From: Symsagittifera roscoffensis
Lineage: Eukaryota > Xenacoelomorpha > Acoela > Convolutidae
Length of the DNA stretch: 64,000 bases
Direction: 5' to 3'
Assembly (NCBI RefSeq): GCF_963678635.1
Contig: NC_087067.1
Span: 50,460,233-50,524,232, forward strand
In this document: positions 1 through 8,703 of the stretch, piece by piece
How the letters are laid out: the number at the start of each line of letters is the position of its first letter
Numbering within the stretch: the first letter of the stretch is position 1
Program-made: the position numbers and the translations under genes
Notes under the pieces: generated by a model
Seen by the model: the letters and a program-made list of their open reading frames with translations, nothing else
The model's database searches: none
Told to the model about the DNA's origin: nothing

Positions 1-2
1 TC

Positions 3-2051
3 CCACTTTATTTAGATTGTCAAAATAATCATTATGAAGTTGATTTACTTGGAACATCAACTTTCAAACCAATCCCATATTCTCAATGGATAAAAAATAA
101 CACCCAACAAAAACGAACAAAACAACATCCGCCTAAAAAAGACCATTTTCCACTAATTGAAAAAGAAGATTTAACTGATAAAATAAATTTATCAGGACCA
201 CAAACAAATGATTCAAAATACACAATAAATCAAGTTTTTGACCTTCACGACCCACTTGATACAATACCCTTATCTAAATTCGAAATTGAAAACATTTTTC
301 TCCCTCCAACAGAAACGATTACAATTTCAACACTGAAACAATATCAAAATCTTGACCCGATAATTAGACAACTAAAATCATGGCACAAATATAAAACTAA
401 ACCTGTCAAGGCAGATTCAACCATTCTAGGAAACAAAACACTCCTCCGATACTTTCGCAAATTTAACAACACAACAATTAACGAAAATACAGACCTTTTA
501 GAGTATAACCTGAATGAATCTACAGTTCCCTGTCTCCCTTTAAGTATGATTCTTATAGCTTTTAATATTTCACATACACAAAATATTAAAGGACACTCTG
601 GATCAGAAAAAACATATTCAAATTTTATACAAAATTTTTACTTCCCAAATGCACCAATTTGGATAAAAGTACTATGCAATGATTGTATAGTATGTCAACT
701 AAATAAACCTTACCCAAATCAAAAACAAATAGCACAAAAACAAGATTTTAAAGGACAAAGTTTGTAGTTTAATCATCGTATCTCATTTGATACCAAAGGA
801 CCAATTTCACCCTCATCCGAAGGAAACTCCTACATTATGGTAATTGTTGACGCATTTACACATTATGTAGCACTTAACCCAGTACCACATTGTAACGCTT
901 ATTACGCTTACACAACACTCTATGAACACTGGATAGCAAAATTCGGACTACCAGAAATTTTAGTTACAGACAACGGTACAGAATTCATAAATAATGAAAT
1001 TATCACACTATGTCATTTATATAACATTAAACACAAACCACGTACATCTCATGCACCTTGGACAAACGGCTTAGTCGAAGGTATGAACCGTTCATTACAA
1101 GAATATCTTAGATGTATCATCAACGGAAATGATACAAAATATACCGAATGGTCAGCAGATGTAAAATTATTTCCCTTAGCGTATAATTCACAAATTACGA
1201 CAACTTTAGGAATGTCACCATACGAAATGGTTTTTAACCAAAAGCCACGCAAACCAATAATGTTTACAGCAAATTCTCATAAAAACGCACAAGGTTATTG
1301 TCAACCAAATAAAGATTCAATTTGTTATAACCTACCTTTACATACACACGATGAAGATCATTTTCATCACCCACAAATTCTTAAACTAGCCTCCGGTACA
1401 CACACCGAATGGATTCTAAATAGAGATAAAAAACACAATGAAATTTATCAAAAAATAACAAAAAAGTTATTACAAAGACAAAACATTAATGAACAAATCA
1501 ATTCACGTTTTACACCAGCCTCCGAATTAAAAATTGGAACATTTGTTTTAATACCTAATTTTAATACTCAAAAAGGAATTTCTAAAAAATTACAACCCCT
1601 TCGAAAAGGACCATACCAAATAATTGCAAAACCCACTGATGTCACATATAAAATTAGCGACTCAAACAAAAAAGAAATCGTTCAACATCGAAACAACCTA
1701 TTACCTTATTACCCAAAAGAATACGCACTCCGCGAATTAACTCAATTATATTCTTTCACAGGATTAAAAATCATTCAAAATGAACCACATCTGAAAAACA
1801 CAGAACAAAATGATAACCCCACCGAAAATCAAAACACAAAACCAACCGCCACCAAAAACAATACACAAAACCATAAAGAATCTCCAAAACAAAGAAAAAA
1901 TAGAAAAATGACCGAACAAATAATACCCCAAGAACAAATCGACAAATCAGAAAATAGAAAAACAACAAGACTCCGAAATCAACCACGTAAAAACTATAAA
2001 ATATTCATCCCCCAATCTAAAATTTTAAAGAAAGTGGAATTTCAAAAGTAA
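3..2051 (+). pseudogene. pol 3' end: RNase H-IN linker and integrase, with one internal stop
   Basis: One frame is open from position 3 to 2051 except for a single TAG at 765-767. The first part (3-540) is the tether between RNase H and integrase. At 567-710 lies the HHCC zinc-binding module (HTQNIKGHSG, then CNDCIVC). After the stop comes the rve catalytic core: FDTKG and IVDAF (about 792-850), TDNGTEF (about 967-987), and the Glu in LVEGMNRS (about 1070-1093), a D,D,E arrangement. The C-terminal domain has a KLQPLRKGPYQI motif (about 1590-1625), the GPY/F-like module of Ty3/Gypsy integrases, followed by a basic Asn/Lys-rich tail. Integrase would join the cDNA to chromosomal DNA. The stop separates the zinc module from the core, so this copy is probably inactive unless the TAG is read through. 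Copy B reads a sense codon here but has other stops. Confidence 0.88.
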
Positions 2052-2875
2052 TTTTAACATTATACTTCACAATCTTGAAACCTTCGAAACATTTTTCATT
2101 TACATTTTTCAAAATAACATGCTGACAAGTACGCAATAATTCTAGTTCAAAATAGACTAATAGGATTCATCCAATCCGTCACTTTCTCTAACTCAAACTA
2201 AGACCAATTAGACGAATCATATAGAACTCCAGGCATATCTATAACTATAACTTTACGACCTCCAGGTCAAAAATAAGCAAACCACTCCAACTTGACAACT
2301 AAAATAAATATCACCATAATACCGTACCCCTCCCTTATCTAATAACCCAAAGATCAACAATATTTCCCCAACTCAGACCACGAATACCCCCAAAACAAAT
2401 TTGTTAACTTAGCCTAAAGTAACAAAATGAACATTTTAATTAGCCTAAAGTATAAAAATCTCACCATACCCCGGATCATTTGACAAACAAAAATAAAGAA
2501 AAAGACGACCTCCCAATCACCATGAAAATTGCCCCCAACAATTTTTTACAAAACTCAACCCACTTGTCAAAAAACTAATAAATAATCCGACCACACTAGA
2601 AAATCGCCTCGAACAGCAAAAAATATTCGACCAAGAGATCATTTCTTAAATGCTCTTCTCTCAATCAGTTACTCAAATACTCATAAATTTTAAACATTTT
2701 TTTACAATACTTGAAACCTTTATAATATTTCTTTTTGATATACTTGAATCTTTTCTAATAATCCTAATCATTTTAGTAACATTTTTTTAATTTTCTACAC
2801 TATACTCGAACTATTCCTCCAACTTTCCAAAACCCTTGATTATATCCACAGGTACGATTTATACAACTTGTCTAA
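2052..2875 (+). other. Noncoding spacer between pol and the membrane ORF, conserved in copy B
   Basis: No coding frame is visible across 824 bases. Short landmarks recur at the same place in copy B (about 54200-55110, and again at 58010-58935): two spaced TTAGCCTAAAG boxes (about 2409-2450) and a CTCCAGGTCAAAAATAAGC-like stretch (about 2259-2280). Such a spacer could hold splice acceptors or a promoter for the downstream ORFs. This is inference from position and conservation only. Confidence 0.6.
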
Positions 2876-3064
2876 ATGATACGAACAATTTTCAGTAGAA
2901 CTGATATTTTTTTATTGTTTGTAATTTTCATAACATTTTTATCATCCTTCATTTTGACAATATGTAAATGTATAAAGAAAGCAATCTTCACATTTGCCCT
3001 AGCAACAATCCTTCTAATTCTTTTTTTGGAAGAATATTATAATAAACATAAACCTTCCCACTAA
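2876..3064 (+). CDS. Small two-helix membrane protein of the retroelement
   Basis: A 62-residue ORF with two hydrophobic stretches: about residues 12-29 (IFLLFVIFITFLSSFIL) and about 36-52 (FTFALATILLILFLEEYY). They are separated by the short basic, Cys-containing loop CKCIKK, which gives a helical hairpin. The core CKCIKKAI and the EEYY after helix 2 are kept in copy B (53975-54190) and in its duplicated unit (about 57847-58015), although flanking residues have diverged. Conservation of the hydrophobic pattern suggests a real product. It ends where the Pro/Ser-rich frame opens, so the two could be joined by splicing or frameshifting. No known family is recognised. Roles such as an ion channel or an assembly factor would be guesses. 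Confidence 0.55.
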   Translation: MIRTIFSRTDIFLLFVIFITFLSSFILTICKCIKKAIFTFALATILLILFLEEYYNKHKPSH

Positions 3065-3069
3065 AGTAA

Positions 3070-4206
3070 CAATTCAAAAATCCATCAAAAATTGCTACCC
3101 AACAGTCACAAAGTCAGTCTTCACCGACATCATCCCAAGATAACCAAACACCACCTTCAATTACTCAAAATCCTCAAACATCTACACGAATTTCTTTTCA
3201 AGACAATCCATACACTTTTGAAGAACGACATGCTCGTTTATCAGAACCACTAGAACCAGTTCAACGACAAGCACCTCTAAGCGAACCAACATATAACCTA
3301 TACCCAACACTACCACAAGAACTAAGTAGAATAAGAAATCCTAGTCAAAACCAAAATACAGTCGAAATAAATAGACAAATTATACATCCTCGACGAAACA
3401 GAAATTTTCAAACTCCCCGAGTTCATTTTGATATACCTCAATCCCCATCACAAAACACTCCAGAAAACCCCATTGGTATATTACCAGAAACCCCTACGCT
3501 TCTTTCACAACGTAGCACCTCAAGCCTACCATCAGATTACTTAGGTTCAACACCAACATCTGAACAAATACGTGAAAATCCCTTTAACCCCCCAAACCAG
3601 GCATCACGACTACCATATTGGACAACACATTCATTTACACAAGGTGAATTAAATTTAGTCAATAATCCAATAGATATTTCTACGGATACAACAACATCCT
3701 CATCACTACCAGAAACATTATCACTACCATCAACACCATCAATAAGCCAGATTTCACCACCACCTTTTAACTTAAATTTTCCAAATAATCTCGACGCCAG
3801 ATATCGAGAACAATCATCAATAAATATTCCTTTAAGACTAGATTGGAATACATTTACAGCACCTCCACCATTATTTGGACAACATCAAGAAAGTAACCGC
3901 CTTCATAACTGGGCACTTAATAGATTACAATATCGCCAAGATATTCACAACGATATCCGTGATCACAATATTCAAATACTCCAACAAAACAGTTTACAAT
4001 TAAAGTTTGAAATCACAGTTAAGTTAAACAATATTACCCAACATCCCTACCCATTAAACCCACCTAACATAACAGCTCAATCACTACCACCACCGTTTAT
4101 AACTACTGAAGTAATATACAAATACGACAGATATACCAAAAACACAATTGGCTACATTACATTTTATAATCCATACTCAGGATTATCATACACATGTATA
4201 TTCTAA
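3070..4206 (+). CDS. Pro/Ser/Gln-rich ORF between membrane ORF and env (no ATG in frame)
   Basis: About 378 codons are open from 3070 to the TAA at 4204-4206, following a TAA at 3067-3069. No long ATG-initiated frame occurs in it, so the start must come from splicing, frameshifting out of the membrane ORF, or a non-AUG codon. The N-terminal part is low complexity with a conserved block TRISFQDNPYTFEERHARL (about 3184-3240). The C-terminal part has NLDARYRE, RLDWNTF and LFGQHQES blocks (about 3788-3895) and ends in a beta-strand-like, aromatic-rich tail. The same blocks occur in copy B and in its duplication, including an ATG-started version at 53203-53505. The end overlaps the env ATG by 13 bases. 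Function unknown; an accessory or structural protein is possible. Confidence 0.55.
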   Translation, partial: QFKNPSKIATQQSQSQSSPTSSQDNQTPPSITQNPQTSTRISFQDNPYTFEERHARLSEPLEPVQRQAPLSEPTYNLYPTLPQELSRIRNPSQNQNTVEINRQIIHPRRNRNFQTPRVHFDIPQSPSQNTPENPIGILPETPTLLSQRSTSSLPSDYLGSTPTSEQIRENPFNPPNQASRLPYWTTHSFTQGELNLVNNPIDISTDTTTSSSLPETLSLPSTPSISQISPPPFNLNFPNNLDARYREQSSINIPLRLDWNTFTAPPPLFGQHQESNRLHNWALNRLQYRQDIHNDIRDHNIQILQQNSLQLKFEITVKLNNITQHPYPLNPPNITAQSLPPPFITTEVIYKYDRYTKNTIGYITFYNPYSGLSYTCIF

Positions 4207-6813
4207 AATTATTAATTTTTCTCCAACTCCTTTTTCTAGTAATCTCAAATCAAAACATAAACCCTTCCCCTCGTACAGGACCACAAGATTTATTAGTAAC
4301 ACATTACGATTGTGAAGAAAATGAACAAAAAACACTACATAAATATGCAATAAATCAAGTATCACAATGTGAAACAGAACCACAAGCTATAAAAAACAAC
4401 AGATGTAATAGCAACACTCTATTCAAAAGCCCGAGCAACAACAGTTACAGGTTATAAATTCACAGCAACATTTTCCGAAAAGAAAGTACATTGTTCACAA
4501 GTCTCGAACGGAAACAAAAACCGACTTGACCATGAATCATTCTATCAGAGTAATATAGAACGTCTTTTACATCTCAATCCCGACGATTGTAAAAATGAAT
4601 TACTTAGACTAAACATCACACAAAATAAAAACTCCGACAGAAAGTTAGTTAACTTTCAAGTTTTTTCAGACTCTGTACATCAATCACAACTTGAAAGACA
4701 CCAAGGACATATAAAACTAGACGAAAAATACCCGTATAACGGCGCACACGGACGATTAACCTATGACCTACACGATAAACATTGGATACCACACATTGGT
4801 ATAAATGACCCATCAAACTGCAAAGCAGACACAAAAAATAAAGGATACCAAGAAATAATGTTTTTCGATTGGAAAATACAACTCGAAAAAATACAACTAA
4901 CACGAGATTTATCAGATAATACAATGATCTATCAAGGAATCCGATTACCTTGTAAAAATGATCAAGGTTATTGCGACCCTACAACGAGAACACAAGCAAC
5001 AATTGTTTGGTTCCCCGAAGATACATGTACAACATTTCAAGTAGCAAAAATACACGCTCGTATGATAAAATTTCACGAAAAATATTTTATACAATCAATT
5101 CCATATGAACAAGTCCATCCATCACGAAAACTAAGTTCTAATTTTAGAAACATAGACAATATAGAAAATAAATTGACACGTTTTCAAATATATCAAGAAA
5201 CAGAACTTGCATGTAAATACAGGAATCCACTTCACAGAACACAATACTCTGAAATATTAGTTGAATACGAAAAAGGATTCGACATGACCACTGGAAAAGT
5301 AAAAATCGACCCATATGCCACAGGTCATCCTCCAAACGAAGGAACATCCTATATACCAGTTAATTTTGAAAAAAGCAACGGACAACCTGGTGGACATCTA
5401 AAACCCCATGACACCAGAAGCACACGCTTACAAGAATTATCACTAATGAATACTACATATTTCGGTAATATCCACTATGATATTCATTTAGATATGAAAC
5501 TAGATTATACAATTAGCCGAATTTTTCAAGAAATGTCACTCTCCGAATTAGAAACACTACACCAACTATGCGAATTAGAACGAACACAAATATTACAATC
5601 ACTTGCACTAGCAGTATTAAAAATACCCTATGCAGGATACTTATTATCTGGAAATAGATCAAATTTTTTAGACTATGAAGGAAACATCTTATGGTTTTAT
5701 ACTTGTACTAAAAAAGTATCACCACTATACGTTTTTGAAGATAAACGATGTTATAAAAGAATCCCTATCTTTTATAAGAATAAAGTACATTTCGTGGATA
5801 CACTTTCACGAAGAACCTATTTCTGGGATACCGCAGTCCCATGTGGATCAGAAAACAGCCACAATGTAGTACAACTAAACCCTGATGAAAATAAATATTA
5901 TCTTCTCACTCCATATCCCACATTAATGCAATCACTCAAAAAATTTTCACCAGAAAGCATTCGCGCTATTGCTCGAAAACCAAATATAGACTTACAATCA
6001 ATAGGAATCTATTCAAAATCAGATATTCAACATCACATTAGAACACAACAATTCCAAGAATTATTAACACAAATGGACACTATACAAAGACAATCAATAG
6101 ACCAAAATTTACGCAAACTTGCGGAAACCGCAGGATTTGCCGATATCTACACGCAAGACTATAGCGGATATTTTAAAGACATTAAAGATTATATATATCT
6201 AAACGGTGAAAAATACCGTCCCCAAGATATATCACCAATTAACATTTTTAGCTTTGTTACACTCAAAAATGAGATCCTCGATTTTCTAGGATGGCCCTAC
6301 TACATCTTAGAAAAATTGACTATTTTATACGCAATGTTTAACTTTATTGGATTTCTTTTCTCACTTTTAAAAGGAATCTACAACACATGTGCTATACACA
6401 CACAAGTAAACAGACAAGCAAGCGTAGCACGCATACTCTTTGCAGGATTTTTTGGAATCTTTTCTACATCTATAAACAAAATTCTTTTAGACGCACAAAT
6501 AAAAGAATATAACACAAAAATAGCAACACGACAAAATACATACGACGAAGAACATAACAATGTAGACCTAACGCCAACGGCACCACAATTACCACCCCTA
6601 CCAAATAACCATCCACTATCCCTAGCCCCACGAAATTTTCGAAATTTAGCCATCACACATAATCCAAATTTTCAACTCACCACATCACAAAGTCCCATCC
6701 AACATATAATGACACACCAGTCACAAGACCATAATACTTATGAACAAATTATTGAACAACCCCACACCACCGCTTTTCAGTCTCAAAATAATCATTTTTT
6801 TAGCCCACGATGA
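4194..6813 (+). pseudogene. Envelope-like membrane glycoprotein, one frameshift
   Basis: The ORF starts at 4194 with a clear signal peptide (MYILKLLIFLQLLFLVIS). It leaves frame near 4390-4457 and continues in another frame through to a TGA at 6811-6813. The ectodomain is Cys-rich with many N-x-S/T sites. A candidate anchor is the hydrophobic stretch at about 6300-6380 (ILYAMFNFIGFLFSLL), and a second hydrophobic stretch follows at about 6435-6490. A Pro-rich cytoplasmic tail of about 110 residues ends the protein. In errantivirus-like elements such proteins mediate entry by membrane fusion. The block around 5620-5780 (aliphatic-AGYLLSGNRSNF, then W-Y-C and CYKRIP) reminds me of chuvirus-like glycoproteins found in some invertebrate LTR elements. 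That is pattern memory, not a search. Copy B carries the homologue at 49530-52935. Confidence 0.72.
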
Positions 6814-7589
6814 GCCGCCAACTTGGATCACTACACCGATCAAATTCCCACCCAACCAATCTTACCTCTCCAATCCCAATAATACCACTTTTTGCTTTTC
6901 CGCCACCCGATTTTCCATCTAGTAATGTAACATCAGGCATGAATTCCGACACTAATTCACACATCTCAGTTTTATATTCCATCTCACAACTCAATAACCC
7001 GAATATTGAAACCCCCGATGAATTTGCCGACTCAGAACCATCCCCATCAAATCATTTTCATAATTCTTCTAATTTTTCTCAACCCCCTTTTCAACCCATA
7101 TTATCCAATAACCCTGACCCAATCACTTCCACACCCTCTTATGCTTCCCAAGTTACCCCAACCTACTCCTCACTTCATTCTGACCAATCATCTCATTCTC
7201 CAGACACCCCCCGAATCTCCCCAGAGCTAGATAATTTTATTACCCTTCAACAACAACCCTACCACCTCCATACCCCAACAATAAACCAAATCTCCTCCAC
7301 AATCAATTCATCCAACCCCCCTACCCCTACACCCTCTTCAAATTATACTGAATCATTAGCACCATCATCCACATCAACTGAATCTTCACTCAACACTAAT
7401 AGAGCTTACCGCACTTTTAAAAGAAAGTTCCCCAACCATCCTTTCCCAGCAAAACCAGGAACAGCCCGTGAATACATCAACCACCCCAAGCATACTAACA
7501 CAAAAGAATTTTTAGCCATCACCTTACCCTCATTCCCACAATACACCTTAAACACCCCCACGACACTAACGAAACACGCAACTTTGTAG
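6810..7589 (+). CDS. Post-env ORF, Ser/Thr/Pro/Asn-rich
   Basis: A 259-codon ORF whose ATG at 6810 overlaps the env stop as ATGA (6810-6813), which suggests reinitiation after env. It starts MSRQLGSLHRSNSHP, and copy B keeps the same start in frame (about 49506, MSHQIGSLHQSISHP). The body is low complexity (Pro, Ser, Thr, Asn) with a FAFPPP block. The last 60 residues become basic (RTFKRKFPNHPFP). The end at 7587-7589 looks premature: the following ORF frame is already open upstream of its ATG at 7604, and comparison with copy B suggests that this ORF and the next were one protein broken by an indel near 7550-7590. No family is recognised. Confidence 0.55.
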   Translation: MSRQLGSLHRSNSHPTNLTSPIPIIPLFAFPPPDFPSSNVTSGMNSDTNSHISVLYSISQLNNPNIETPDEFADSEPSPSNHFHNSSNFSQPPFQPILSNNPDPITSTPSYASQVTPTYSSLHSDQSSHSPDTPRISPELDNFITLQQQPYHLHTPTINQISSTINSSNPPTPTPSSNYTESLAPSSTSTESSLNTNRAYRTFKRKFPNHPFPAKPGTAREYINHPKHTNTKEFLAITLPSFPQYTLNTPTTLTKHATL

Positions 7590-7603
7590 ATGAATACGTT
7601 TTA

Positions 7604-8614
7604 ATGCCCACTCTCTCTTGGACCTCATATTATCATTTTACTAACCCTCTTTGCTTACCTTTATCTAACACTCACATCGATATAGAGCGAAATACGGACA
7701 TGCTATATCGACTCACTACACCACTAACACCTAGACAATTTACTTACGTTGGATATAAAAAATCACTAAAAACACACACTGCACCTAGAGCTAACGAATA
7801 TACACTCGAATACTATGATCACAACATCATCAGAGCTAACCAAGATCAATTCTTAGACGACGATCGCTTCGCTAATCCACAAATTACCGAGAAATTTTTC
7901 ATCAAGACACCATATATATTTACACTAAACATCTTCGACCGAAAGTTTGATCACATTATTTCAGAAGCACTAACAGACACACAAGCATACGAAAGTTTTA
8001 AAGAACGCTTCCAAATATTTTCACTAACCTTTCATTTCCTTGCACCACACGAAAGAGATTTACACTGCTCACACGATATTATGTTGCGCACTAAACAAAC
8101 CCACACATATAATTATTATCGCTTCATCCAAAATCACTTTGACCTACACACACCTTCTAGACAACCACACCATCGTTTTCAATTCATTAATTCCAAATAC
8201 ACTTCACCATTTTTCCTAAATTTCACATATTGCATTAAAGATACTAACCTTCATGGTATTCTTCGCAATTATGATCCCATAACCCAAATGTACATCTTCT
8301 GTCCCATCACCAAGACCTTCAACGCCGAAGAATCCCGACCCTTCCTTATCCCGCACGAGTTTGTACAACCCATAGAAATCCCAATTTTAGAATTCATCCA
8401 CAACACTAAATTCAATCACAAATTATATAATCTAATCCAAAACACACCTTATGAGTTTGCAGTTGGCACTGAAGAACTAACCACTATTAAGGCACTTCAA
8501 TTGCTTTGGCCACTGCTTCAGACTAAAAATATCATCCGCATCTTAGCTAAACTACTAACAACTTCAGAACTAATTCACGACATCTTCCCCCACGGTTTTT
8601 TCCCCGACGACTAA
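7604..8614 (+). CDS. Last ORF of the retroelement, 336 codons, unknown fold
   Basis: Begins at ATG 7604, but coding-like sequence in the same frame extends upstream to about 7555, so it is probably the C-terminal half of a protein that starts at 6810. Composition is ordinary globular, rich in His, Tyr, Phe and Thr, with no low-complexity runs. Conserved blocks against copy B include FHFLAPHERDLHCSHDIMLR (about 8030-8090), SKYTSPFFLNFTYC (about 8189-8230) and FNHKLYNLIQNTPYE (about 8413-8455). Two related copies in copy B (47825-48766 and 51868-52764) keep these blocks, which argues that it is a real protein. I do not recognise the family. Genes after env are unusual for Ty3/Gypsy elements, where env is normally last. 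Confidence 0.6.
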   Translation: MPTLSWTSYYHFTNPLCLPLSNTHIDIERNTDMLYRLTTPLTPRQFTYVGYKKSLKTHTAPRANEYTLEYYDHNIIRANQDQFLDDDRFANPQITEKFFIKTPYIFTLNIFDRKFDHIISEALTDTQAYESFKERFQIFSLTFHFLAPHERDLHCSHDIMLRTKQTHTYNYYRFIQNHFDLHTPSRQPHHRFQFINSKYTSPFFLNFTYCIKDTNLHGILRNYDPITQMYIFCPITKTFNAEESRPFLIPHEFVQPIEIPILEFIHNTKFNHKLYNLIQNTPYEFAVGTEELTTIKALQLLWPLLQTKNIIRILAKLLTTSELIHDIFPHGFFPDD

Positions 8615-8617
8615 CAG

Positions 8618-8695
8618 GTAAGTATGAATTAAATGAATATTACTAACTAATTAAAATATTAAAAACTCACCATTCTTTATCCATGTTTTCTTTAG
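8618..8695 (+). other. Probable spliceosomal intron just after the last ORF
   Basis: A consensus donor CAG|GTAAGT lies at 8615-8623, three bases after the TAA. A perfect TACTAAC branch-site-like motif is at 8641-8647, and a pyrimidine-rich acceptor TTTTCTTTAG ends at 8695, with a second AG at 8703. The 78-base length suits invertebrate introns. All three signals are seen directly; use of the intron is inferred. The corresponding place in copy B has no such donor. Confidence 0.5.
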
Positions 8696-8703
8696 ATTTT
8701 TAG

